From: Cryomorpha ignava
GTDB taxonomy: Bacteria; Bacteroidota; Bacteroidia; Flavobacteriales_D; Cryomorphaceae
Direction: 5' to 3'
Assembly: GCF_010686655.1 (NCBI RefSeq)
Contig: NZ_JAAGVY010000006.1
Span: forward strand, 62,001 to 126,000
DNA length: 64,000 nt
Shown here one piece after another: positions 9,629-17,744 of this stretch. A model generated the notes under the pieces. It was not told the origin of the DNA, made no database searches, and saw only the letters and a list, made by a program, of their open reading frames with translations. Positions within the stretch are counted from its first letter, which is position 1. The number at the start of each line of letters is the position of its first letter. Position numbers and translations under genes: made by a program.

Positions 9629-12600
9629 TTATTTTTCTTCAATCAGGTTCTGGTAATCTTCTTCATAATCGAGTGAATCGGGGCCAGATAAGGTGTCGCC
9701 TGCTGCGATCGTTTTCTGCTCGGCAGCATTCAGCGCCTGCAATTTGGCTTTAGCTTCATTCACAAATTTTTCATCTTTCACATTGTCAATAACACTCTGT
9801 AGTGTGGCGCGTGCCTGAAAATAATCTTTCCTGGACACGTAAACATCAGCCAACAAAATAAATCCTTTGACTTTCCAAAAATCAAAACTAGCAAACCCTT
9901 GAGCGAGCTCAAATATTTGTTTTTCAGCTTCATCGAGATCAGATTGCTCAAAAGCAATTTGTGCCAATCTAAACTTTGCTTCTGCGCCTTCTTTTGAATC
10001 GGCCTTCTTGGCTAATTGGCTAAATATCGGCTTGGCCTCGGCATAATTCCCATTGGTAAAGTAAATGCGTCCTTTCAATAAGCGCGATTCGGTAAGGAGT
10101 TCTTCGGATACGTTTGGATCTTTGATCACCCTTTCCGCGGAAGCGACTGCCGCATCGTAAGCGCCCAGCTGGTATTCGGAACGCATGATTCCTACCTCTG
10201 CTTCCAAAATATTGGTAGCAAAAGTGGCGACCTGACTCAATTGTTTATATAGAAGCAGGGCCTTTTGATACTCTTTTCGGTTAAACCGAATAGTGGCAGC
10301 ACCTTGAATGGCTGGCTCTGAAAACTCGCTTGTAGGTCTGGAAGCAACATATTCGAAACCAGTTATTGCCTTATCAAAATCATTTTTGCGGTAAGCACAT
10401 TCAGAGAGGTAATAATTGGCGTTTAGCACGAAAAGTCCGTTTGGATATTCCTTGAGATACTTCTCAAAAGCCGGTATCGCCTTATCGCAATTGCCGTCAG
10501 CTACCAGATTTTCAGCTGCCTGATACGAAAGGCTGTCAATTTCTGATGGCGAAATATCGTAATCGGGAATTTCCTTGAGCCATGCGCTGTAATCATCCAC
10601 TTTCCCTAAATCGAGGTAGATGTTTTTAAGCGTTGCCACCGCTTCATTAGATTCAGAATCAACTCCATAATCTGCCACAACCAGCTTATAACTAGCAATA
10701 GCGCCATCGTAATCGCCTTTGCGGTACTGCACAAGCCCGCGCTTTAGTAGCGCTTTTTTGCGGTAGGGCGATTGTGGATAATCTTTTATTACAGAATCGA
10801 AAGACACGAGCGCCTTGTCCAGATTGTTTTGCATAAAATAAGCGTCGCCCAATTGGAATTTAGCAACTGCGGCAAGCGATGTTTCGGGATGGTCGGCAAA
10901 AAGTTTATTCAAAGTTTCAATTTTCTTGGCGTAATTATCCTGATACCCATAAGCTTCAGCTATTTGAAACAAGGCATAATCTCCATTTGCAACGTTTAAA
11001 TTCATTGCTTTTTGATAACTCTCTACGGCCGGCCCGTACTGTTTTTGTACCAGATTGAGATCGCCAATGCGTAAGTAGGCATCATTTTTCCGCTTCTCAT
11101 CAATATTGCTTCCAGACACATACTTTCTAAATGCCTGAAGCGATGTAGAATAATCGCCATCTTTAAAAGCGCAATATCCAATATTGTAATGAGCTGTATT
11201 GTAGTATTTTGTTTGATAAGCCGACGAATTGGCGAGATAGGCCTGATAAGATTTAATCGCATTTTGATATGAGCCATCACGGTAATGCAGGTCGCCCGCC
11301 CAGTAATCTGCGAGAGCTACGAGTTTTGGATCTTCGGGATACTTCTTAGACAACTTGAAATTCGCAAAAGCCTCATTCGATCTTTTGGCAATTACATCGG
11401 CTATAGCCAAATTATATGCACACTCCTGATACCGGGCGCGATCTACGGCACTCATTGACTTCATTTTATTGAGCGACTCAATGGCGGCAGAATAATTTTT
11501 AGTAGCGAGATGCACTTTGAGCAAAAACTCATAAGCTTCATCTTTTCGGGTGGAGCTGGGATATTTATTCAAATAAGATTCGAATGCCTGAATGGCTTCA
11601 TGAAAAGGGTCATAGCTCAATTCATAAGCGAGCTTGGCATAATTAAAAAGGGCATCTTCGGTTACATCCCGATCAGAATCCATTTGCGAAGCAACTTTAA
11701 AAGCATTTTGCGCATATTTTTTCTCACCCAGCTGCACATATGCATCAGCCATTTGGTAGGTGGCTATCTGCGCCAATTGCTGATCTTCAGCTTTCGTGGT
11801 AGTAGCAAAATAATCAATAGATTTTCTATACTCTGCTGACCGGTAATAAGCATAAGCCAGCTGATAAGCATCTTCCGAGCTTAGATTATATTGGCTTTTA
11901 GCGTACTTTTCCAAAAACGGCAAGGCCAGTGCGTATTGCTCTTTTTGAAAATGTGCATCTCCAACAAGGTGGGCTATTTCTTCTACACGTACAGGTTCCT
12001 CCACATCGAGCAGCGGAGTGGCATAAGCAATAAGCTCATCATATTTTTCCTGAAAATGATAAATCTGGGCTTTGTAATAGGGCACTACCGGCGCAAAATT
12101 AGGGTCATCTGCAGCCTTATCGAGCGATTCGAGAGCGGTTTGATAGTTGCCTTCGGTGTAGGCAATATGCCCATAATAATAATTTGTAGGGCCATAATAG
12201 GCTCCCTGCTTATCTTTTAGCTTGTAAAATTCTGCTTTAGCCTCGTCAAATTTTTCCAACTGAAAAGCCGAAAATCCTTTTTTGAAAACCACTTCTTCCT
12301 TTTGTATGCTGCTCAGGTCGCGCTCGTCGAGACGATTTAACCAATAAAGTGCGTCGTCGTAATCGCGGCGGTTGAAATTGTAATTACCAAGATTTAATAT
12401 CGCAGGATTTTTCCAGTTGCTTTCCGGATGTTTCAGCACAAAATCTTCCATCAGAAACTCGGCATCCTTGTGGAAAAGCTCCATTGTAACAAACGCCTGG
12501 TAGTAAGATGCATTGACGTGGAGTTCGCTATTGTCGTCGGTATTGTATTTCAGATAATCAGTAAAACCTTTCCGTGCAGCTTCAAACTGGTTGTGGCTCA

Positions 12601-12730
12601 TCAACTCCATTGCTTCTAAATAGCCTATATCAGGATTTCGCTTAGCCTCAGTTTGTTGGGCATAGCTATGGCTTACGCCAAATAAGAGGATGAAAATTGG
12701 CAGCAAAACTGCCCTTTGTATTTCTTGCAT
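9629..12730 (-). CDS. Large periplasmic tetratricopeptide-repeat protein
   Basis: A TPR solenoid of 1,033 residues. The open frame extends 56 codons further upstream, but ATG at 12730 is the better start because it puts a clean signal peptide (about 1-24, VSHSYAQ) at the N-terminus; the upstream extension is basic and unlike a protein start. Dozens of TPR units follow, with repeated motifs such as AxFxLGDAYF, YxxALxxFxxxxKxYP and Y..GDYDGAIASY. The C-terminus is acidic. TPR arrays bind proteins; the tight pairing with the downstream barrel gene suggests an outer-membrane assembly or transport partner. The upstream TACTTTTA is a near-match to the -7 box. Confidence 0.85.
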   Translation of the reverse strand: MQEIQRAVLLPIFILLFGVSHSYAQQTEAKRNPDIGYLEAMELMSHNQFEAARKGFTDYLKYNTDDNSELHVNASYYQAFVTMELFHKDAEFLMEDFVLKHPESNWKNPAILNLGNYNFNRRDYDDALYWLNRLDERDLSSIQKEEVVFKKGFSAFQLEKFDEAKAEFYKLKDKQGAYYGPTNYYYGHIAYTEGNYQTALESLDKAADDPNFAPVVPYYKAQIYHFQEKYDELIAYATPLLDVEEPVRVEEIAHLVGDAHFQKEQYALALPFLEKYAKSQYNLSSEDAYQLAYAYYRSAEYRKSIDYFATTTKAEDQQLAQIATYQMADAYVQLGEKKYAQNAFKVASQMDSDRDVTEDALFNYAKLAYELSYDPFHEAIQAFESYLNKYPSSTRKDEAYEFLLKVHLATKNYSAAIESLNKMKSMSAVDRARYQECAYNLAIADVIAKRSNEAFANFKLSKKYPEDPKLVALADYWAGDLHYRDGSYQNAIKSYQAYLANSSAYQTKYYNTAHYNIGYCAFKDGDYSTSLQAFRKYVSGSNIDEKRKNDAYLRIGDLNLVQKQYGPAVESYQKAMNLNVANGDYALFQIAEAYGYQDNYAKKIETLNKLFADHPETSLAAVAKFQLGDAYFMQNNLDKALVSFDSVIKDYPQSPYRKKALLKRGLVQYRKGDYDGAIASYKLVVADYGVDSESNEAVATLKNIYLDLGKVDDYSAWLKEIPDYDISPSEIDSLSYQAAENLVADGNCDKAIPAFEKYLKEYPNGLFVLNANYYLSECAYRKNDFDKAITGFEYVASRPTSEFSEPAIQGAATIRFNRKEYQKALLLYKQLSQVATFATNILEAEVGIMRSEYQLGAYDAAVASAERVIKDPNVSEELLTESRLLKGRIYFTNGNYAEAKPIFSQLAKKADSKEGAEAKFRLAQIAFEQSDLDEAEKQIFELAQGFASFDFWKVKGFILLADVYVSRKDYFQARATLQSVIDNVKDEKFVNEAKAKLQALNAAEQKTIAAGDTLSGPDSLDYEEDYQNLIEEK

Positions 12731-12907
12731 AGAGATGCGCTGTTTTAAACAGATAAAAGTAAGTCGTGAAAGCGGTGCGAAATGATGGGTTGGGGTAAAA
12801 GTTTTAAACGGAAATTTGTGAAGAATAAGCCTGTTTTGTAGGCTTTTCTTAACGATACTGGAACGCTTGAATGTGAAAATTATTTTAGCTTTACGCAAAT
12901 TTCCAAA

Positions 12908-13600
12908 ATGGCACTCGACACCATCGTAGATTTAAAGAATGTTTCTGTTTTTCAAGGCGATCATCTGGTTCTTTCTGATGTGAATATTCATATCAACAAA
13001 GGCGACTTTGTGTATTTAATTGGAAAAACCGGATCGGGGAAAAGCAGTTTATTAAAAACGCTCTACGGCGAATTGCCTGTAAAACAAGGCGAGGGAAATG
13101 TGGGTGAGTTTGATCTTACGAAGCTAAAACGCAAGCAAGTTCCGTTTTTACGCCGCAATCTGGGTATTGTATTTCAAGATTTTGAGCTCTTGACCGATCG
13201 CAATGTCAACGACAATTTGCTTTTCGTTCTCCGCGCTACCGGCTGGAAAAATAAAATCGAAATGGCCGCACGGATGCAGGAAGTACTCGACAAAGTAGGC
13301 TTGGGAACAAAAGGTTATAAAATGCCGCATGAACTGTCGGGTGGTGAGCAGCAGCGTGTTGCTGTGGCAAGAGCCTTGCTTAACGATCCGGATTTAATAT
13401 TGGCCGATGAGCCTACCGGAAATCTGGATCCGAATACGACGGAAGAAATATTGAATTTGCTTTACGAAATCAGTAAAAATGGTCGTGCTGTACTAATGGC
13501 TACGCACGATTACGTGCACATGAAGAAGTTTTCTTCGCATATAATCCGTTGTGCTGACAGCTCTGTACAAACCGAAGAAGTTAGACAAGGAGCGATTTGA
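12908..13600 (+). CDS. ftsE: Cell-division ABC ATPase FtsE
   Basis: ATPase that with FtsX controls peptidoglycan hydrolysis at the division septum. Over 230 residues it has Walker A GKTGSGKS (39-46), the Q-loop Gln90, the signature LSGGEQ (143-148), Walker B LILADEP (163-169) and the switch His in ATHD near 194. It resembles FtsE more than LolD ([23 protein letters not shown]). No ftsX is adjacent, unlike in proteobacteria. The 3' end overlaps the convergent glycosyltransferase gene by 20 bases. It is divergent from the TPR gene with about 177 bases between. Confidence 0.85.
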   Translation: MALDTIVDLKNVSVFQGDHLVLSDVNIHINKGDFVYLIGKTGSGKSSLLKTLYGELPVKQGEGNVGEFDLTKLKRKQVPFLRRNLGIVFQDFELLTDRNVNDNLLFVLRATGWKNKIEMAARMQEVLDKVGLGTKGYKMPHELSGGEQQRVAVARALLNDPDLILADEPTGNLDPNTTEEILNLLYEISKNGRAVLMATHDYVHMKKFSSHIIRCADSSVQTEEVRQGAI

Positions 13601-14696
13601 TTTTAAGCGCGTTATCTCGATTCGAGAAATTATTTTGAATGTAACTCAATCTATTTTTCAGCCTTTCTGTATCAAGAGATGATTTGTGATGAGCTGTAAT
13701 CAAATCTGCCATTTCTTGTGGCGTGTTTGCAATTTCACAAAATGATTTCAGATTTGTACCTGCTACCATTTTTTCATTGGCAATAATTACGGGAGCCGTA
13801 AAAAGCGAATACAGCAATTTGAGTTTAAAGCCTGTATTTTGAAAAGTCGGCAAGACGTGAACTGAGGCATTTTTTGCCAAATTAAGCATGGTTTCATTGT
13901 TGGGACTGTCTACAACTTTCAGATTTTTAAGGTTGGGATTCAATGCCCTAACTGCTTTTGTGGCGCCCTTTCCAGCTATTAGAAGCGGCACCTCGGTAAG
14001 TGGAAAAACATCGTTGATTAAAAATGCAACGGCGTTTTTATTTTCGGCTACGGTTAGGTTTCCGTGATAAAAAGCATAGGCTTGTTTTCCGCCTATTTCA
14101 ATGGGTGTATTTGAATGAAATGGATTAATTAAAGTCGAATTTCCATACAGTTTTTCAAAGTGTTTTTGATCCTTTTCGGAAATAGAGAGAACGTAATCAG
14201 CGTTTTTTAGAACAGATTCATACCGTTTAAGCTTTCCGGCTTCTGCGGTAAAAAACAAACGTTTAAATGCGTTTTTCTCACTTTCTGCAAGCTTTTTGTA
14301 ATAATCGTGCTCAATATTATGGGCTCTTACAAGCTTCAATCTCCCTTTTAAAGCCTTGTTCTTTAAATAAGCCGTAGTATGTAATCCCTCAAAAAGGATG
14401 GGATGCGAATCTTTTAAAAGATTCTTGAGAAGCTCTTCACTTCTGCGCGTTTCCACAATAAATGGAAGTTTAGAAGCTATGTGTCGCGGCGATTTTGAAC
14501 GTTTGTAATAATGCACTGTTTCGCAAAGACTCTCTAATTTGTCGGAAGACGAGCGACCGTATTCAAAACAATGCAAATGAACCTTCACTCCTACTTCGCT
14601 CAAAGCCTTTATGCGGTAATACACGTCTATTACTCCGCCATAATCGGCGGGATAGGGAATATCAAACGATACAATATGGAGATGCTTATCAGCCAA
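13581..14696 (-). CDS. Glycosyltransferase, GT-B fold (GT4-like)
   Basis: A 371-residue cytoplasmic protein opening with a typical GT-B strand and loop (HIVSFDIPYPADYGGVID), in which the GG contributes to donor or acceptor binding. The C-terminal half has LLIAGKG, VHVLPTFQNTGFKLKLLYS and a PVIIANEKMV segment, matching the nucleotide-sugar half of GT4 enzymes. It probably adds a sugar to a surface polysaccharide or glycolipid; donor and acceptor are not predictable. Its ATG lies inside the end of the upstream glycosyltransferase gene (8-base overlap), so the two are co-translated. The stop overlaps the end of ftsE on the other strand. Confidence 0.8.
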   Translation of the reverse strand: MADKHLHIVSFDIPYPADYGGVIDVYYRIKALSEVGVKVHLHCFEYGRSSSDKLESLCETVHYYKRSKSPRHIASKLPFIVETRRSEELLKNLLKDSHPILFEGLHTTAYLKNKALKGRLKLVRAHNIEHDYYKKLAESEKNAFKRLFFTAEAGKLKRYESVLKNADYVLSISEKDQKHFEKLYGNSTLINPFHSNTPIEIGGKQAYAFYHGNLTVAENKNAVAFLINDVFPLTEVPLLIAGKGATKAVRALNPNLKNLKVVDSPNNETMLNLAKNASVHVLPTFQNTGFKLKLLYSLFTAPVIIANEKMVAGTNLKSFCEIANTPQEMADLITAHHKSSLDTERLKNRLSYIQNNFSNRDNALKIKSLLV

Positions 14697-15807
14697 GGGT
14701 TTTCATTTTTTCCAATACCGGTTTATACTCCGTTTGCCAGTTTAAAGACTCTATTAATCGCTTCGTATTTTTCTTGTACTCTGCTAATCTAGAACGATCT
14801 GCTTGAAGTTCCATTAGCTTTTGTGCTATCGCTTTTGCGGAATGCTCGGGCAATACCTCACCAATTTTGAATTCTAAAATCAGTTTTTTGACTTCTACCA
14901 AATCACTTGCCAGCACAGGTACTTCGGCCAGGGCGTAGTCGAAAATTTTATTAGGTAAGCTAAATCTATAATTCAGGTTTGTATTTTTATCGAGGCTTAC
15001 ACCCAAATCTGCAGCTGCGGTATGACGCATCATTTCGTCAAATGGCATTTTGGGTTTAAAGATTACCGTTTCTGTCAAACTCATTTCGCCGACCATTTTT
15101 TTGAGAAGAGGCAGGGCGTCGCCGTCACCAATTATTAGCAAAGTTGTATTTTTAACCAATGCCATTGCTTCCACGAGCTCTTCGGCGCCGCGATCTACAT
15201 TTATTCCGGCTCCTTGAAGCACGACCAAAAATTGATTTTGATCAATACCTATTTCTCCTTTTGAATAAGGTTGAATATTTATTTTTTCATAGGGCAAGTT
15301 GCGCACCAGAAACACCTTTTCCAAACCATAAGTTTCTTGCAATAGTTCGGCAATAGAACCGCTTACGGTCATCACAATTGCACACCTGCCTATGCACACC
15401 CGCTCGGCAAATTTCCAAATTGATTTTACAAGGGGCTTGTTTTGGATTTCGGGTACTTCGGTAAAATACTCGTGGCTGTCGTAAATCAAAGGCTTTCGCC
15501 GAAGAAGTGAAGCGAGATAATTTGCCGGGAGGGTATCTAAGTCATTGGCGTAATAGATATCTGTTTTTGCAAAAAGCAGAGTAAAAAAAAGCTTGGTGTT
15601 AAGCGCTGCATAAAAGAGAAAACCCTTATTGAAAAGAAGCTTAAAGCGCTTCATGAAATAAGGTCTGCTTACCGGCTTGCTATTTGGCAAAAGCCTGCCG
15701 TAGAGTGCAATTTCGTAGCCTTCATTCTGCAATGCACGGCATTGCTTCTGCACGCGCTGATCAGTGCTAATGTCGTTGCTTACCGATATCGTTATTCGCT
15801 TTTTCAC
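14689..15807 (-). CDS. Glycosyltransferase family 4-like protein
   Basis: GT-B fold glycosyltransferase. I take GTG at 15807 as the start (372 residues, VKKRITISVSND...), because the TACTTTTGC promoter box lies just upstream; the frame stays open to an ATG at 15867, and starting there would put the box inside the coding region. Family motifs are SNDISTDQRVQK near the N-terminus, DLDTLPA, YDSHEYFTEVPEI, and in the second half LVVLQGAGINVDRGAEEL, LLIIGDGD and the FSLPNKIFDYALAEVPVLAS donor-site stretch. It overlaps the following glycosyltransferase gene by eight bases. The role is presumably envelope polysaccharide assembly. Confidence 0.8.
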   Translation of the reverse strand: MKKRITISVSNDISTDQRVQKQCRALQNEGYEIALYGRLLPNSKPVSRPYFMKRFKLLFNKGFLFYAALNTKLFFTLLFAKTDIYYANDLDTLPANYLASLLRRKPLIYDSHEYFTEVPEIQNKPLVKSIWKFAERVCIGRCAIVMTVSGSIAELLQETYGLEKVFLVRNLPYEKINIQPYSKGEIGIDQNQFLVVLQGAGINVDRGAEELVEAMALVKNTTLLIIGDGDALPLLKKMVGEMSLTETVIFKPKMPFDEMMRHTAAADLGVSLDKNTNLNYRFSLPNKIFDYALAEVPVLASDLVEVKKLILEFKIGEVLPEHSAKAIAQKLMELQADRSRLAEYKKNTKRLIESLNWQTEYKPVLEKMKTLG

Positions 15808-15812
15808 TTCGG

Positions 15813-15821
15813 GCAAAAGTA
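15813..15821 (-). promoter_or_regulatory. TAnnTTTG promoter box of the glycosyltransferase pair
   Basis: Minus-strand TACTTTTGC is a full match to the -7 consensus. It ends five bases before the GTG at 15807, implying a very short leader or none. Confidence 0.5.
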
Positions 15822-15920
15822 AGGAAGTATTGACCAATTTAACTACTCGCATTTCGCGCCACTTCACAATTCATGCAAGTTTGATGAACTAATCACCTAA
15901 GAGATTGCAAATTTTTCGTT

Positions 15921-15929
15921 TAGATTTGC
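15921..15929 (+). promoter_or_regulatory. TAnnTTTG promoter box of murB
   Basis: TAGATTTGC matches the consensus and ends 13 bases before the murB ATG. Confidence 0.6.
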
Positions 15930-15942
15930 CAAAAAACAACTG

Positions 15943-16959
15943 ATGCAAATTGAGCGCAACGCTTCGCTAAAAGCACTAAATACATTTGGAATTGAGGCAA
16001 AGGCTGCATTTTTAGCCACCTTTCACTCTGCAGATGAATTGCGCCTAATCTTAGAAAGCACCGAAATCAAAAATTTTCCAAAAATGATTTTGGGTGGAGG
16101 AAGCAATTTGCTTTTCACGCAAGACTACGACGGATTAATTTTAAAGAATGGCATTTCGGGAATTGAATGCATTCGCGAAGACGAAGACCATTTTTATGTA
16201 AAAGCAGGTGCCGGTGAAAATTGGCATGACTTTGTGCTTACATGTATAAAAAACGGTTATGCTGGAATTGAAAATTTATCACTGATTCCGGGCAATGTAG
16301 GAGCTAGCCCCATGCAAAACATCGGGGCTTACGGGGTAGAAATCAAAGACCGTTTTGATCATCTAGAAGCTTTTAATCTCGAAACTGGCGATGTCGAGAT
16401 TTTCAGTGGTGAAGAATGTGAATTTGGTTATCGGGAGAGTGTTTTTAAGCGAAAGCTAAAAGGCAAATATGTGATCGTTTCGGTTACCTTTCAGCTTTTA
16501 AAAAAACCGGACTTTCAAGTAAAATACGGCGCCATAACTACCGAGCTAGAAGAAATGGGTGTGAAAGAACTTAGTATTGAAGCGATAAGCCAAGCGGTAA
16601 TAAATATTAGAAACAGCAAACTCCCCAACCCGAAAGACCTTGGCAATGCCGGCAGTTTTTTCAAAAATCCGGTTATCTCTGCCGCTCAGTGGAAAAAAAT
16701 TTCAGCCAAGCACCCCGAAATTCCAAATTATCCCGCTCCCGAAAACGAAATTAAACTGGCAGCCGGATGGCTTATTGAACAAGCGGGCTGGAAAGGAAAG
16801 CGCATAGGCAATTGCGGAATGCACGCCAAGCAGGCACTCGTATTGGTAAACTACGGCGGGGCTACCGGACAGGAAATTTACGACCACTCTACTCGTGTGA
16901 AAGAATCTGTTGCAGAGCAGTTTGGGGTGGAGCTTGAACGGGAAGTTAATATTTTATAG
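15943..16959 (+). CDS. murB: UDP-N-acetylenolpyruvoylglucosamine reductase
   Basis: FAD enzyme that reduces the enolpyruvyl group to lactyl with NADPH, giving UDP-MurNAc for peptidoglycan. The 338 residues match type I MurB: FAD site GGGSNLL (51-57), SLIPGNVGASPMQNIGAYG (113-131), YRES with Arg164 (163-166), the proton-donor serine in GSFFKNP (Ser237) and the C-terminal LEREV carrying the conserved Glu. The extra loop after YRES that defines type I is present. It is transcribed alone from its own promoter and is followed by a short tandem repeat. Confidence 0.96.
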   Translation: MQIERNASLKALNTFGIEAKAAFLATFHSADELRLILESTEIKNFPKMILGGGSNLLFTQDYDGLILKNGISGIECIREDEDHFYVKAGAGENWHDFVLTCIKNGYAGIENLSLIPGNVGASPMQNIGAYGVEIKDRFDHLEAFNLETGDVEIFSGEECEFGYRESVFKRKLKGKYVIVSVTFQLLKKPDFQVKYGAITTELEEMGVKELSIEAISQAVINIRNSKLPNPKDLGNAGSFFKNPVISAAQWKKISAKHPEIPNYPAPENEIKLAAGWLIEQAGWKGKRIGNCGMHAKQALVLVNYGGATGQEIYDHSTRVKESVAEQFGVELEREVNIL

Positions 16960-16974
16960 CAGAGTTGTGAAATA

Positions 16975-17004
16975 AGTCGCGCGTCTCGAGTCGCTTGTCT
17001 CGAG
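16975..17004. repeat. 14-bp tandem duplication after murB
   Basis: AGTCGCGCGTCTCG (16975-16988) is followed at once by AGTCGCTTGTCTCG (16989-17002) and the first two bases of a third unit, starting 16 bases after the murB stop. Unit length and CG-rich composition recall the arrays upstream of gyrB, though the sequence differs. The rest of the 197-base spacer shows no gene. Confidence 0.6.
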
Positions 17005-17156
17005 AAGGTTTTCTGGAATGGAAATAAATTGATGTTCCAAGTGAATTACATCGCTGGTTGAGGCTTTACATAAGACTGGTCGCAGCATTGCACCCTGCGA
17101 TAGTGAGAACGCTGGGCTAAATTGAAAATGCAAAGGAGAGCGTATTACTAAAAACT

Positions 17157-17705
17157 CTATTTCCCTTTTTTGGCAGCAGGTTTTTTCTCAGCTGTTTTAT
17201 TCGGTTTTGGCTTAGCCTCAGATTTCTTTGTCGGATTAGCTTCTGCCTTTTTTGCTTTTGGCTTCTCTTCGGTTTCTTCTTTCTCTTTGGCTTCTTCTTC
17301 TTTCTCCTCTTCAGGCACTTCAGTAAAATCGAGGATATCGTTTTTCAAAAGGAGATTATACCACTTCACCATTTTTTTGATATCAGAAGCATATACGCGA
17401 TCTTCATCGTATTCTGGAAGCATCTCACTCATTAAATTGCGTAGCGCATCGTTATCCTTCAAATCGATATCAAGCTCCTTATCTCCATACTTTTCATTGA
17501 TGGTTTTTAGCACATTTACCAATGGTTCGTCACCATCTTCTACATAAATAGAAATATCAGAAAGGGTACTTACGCGTTGGGTTTGTCCTATTGAAATCTT
17601 TTTACCGTCGAGCAGCGATTTGGCGACTACGCCACCACGCGACTGATTAACGATTTGATATAAACCCGGTTTGCCGGCAATTGATAATATTTTTGATAAA
17701 TCCAT
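17157..17705 (-). CDS. DUF5606 domain protein
   Basis: A 182-residue cytoplasmic protein whose first ~125 residues match the Bacteroidota DUF5606 family (MDLSKILSIAGKPGLYQIV, then RGGVVAKSLLDGKK, a YDEDRVYASDIKKMVKWYN motif). The start of the domain looks like an SH3-like or OB-like small barrel, but this is inference. The last ~50 residues are a low-complexity Lys/Glu/Ala/Pro tail, such as is often seen on nucleic-acid-associated proteins. Function is unknown. It is monocistronic with its own promoter box. Confidence 0.8.
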   Translation of the reverse strand: MDLSKILSIAGKPGLYQIVNQSRGGVVAKSLLDGKKISIGQTQRVSTLSDISIYVEDGDEPLVNVLKTINEKYGDKELDIDLKDNDALRNLMSEMLPEYDEDRVYASDIKKMVKWYNLLLKNDILDFTEVPEEEKEEEAKEKEETEEKPKAKKAEANPTKKSEAKPKPNKTAEKKPAAKKGK

Positions 17706-17724
17706 AACAGCTAAAATTGGACGC

Positions 17725-17732
17725 CAAAGCTA
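17725..17732 (-). promoter_or_regulatory. TAnnTTTG promoter box of the DUF5606 gene
   Basis: Minus-strand TAGCTTTG matches the -7 consensus, 19 bases before the ATG at 17705. Confidence 0.55.
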
Positions 17733-17744
17733 AACACTCTATTT

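Noticed and set aside
12731-12898. N-terminal extension of the TPR protein
   Set aside because: The 56 extra residues are basic and unlike a protein start, whereas ATG at 12730 begins a clean signal peptide.
17170-17547. Phe/Ser-rich frame on the plus strand
   Set aside because: It is the complement of the Lys/Glu-rich tail of the DUF5606 gene, and composition explains it fully.
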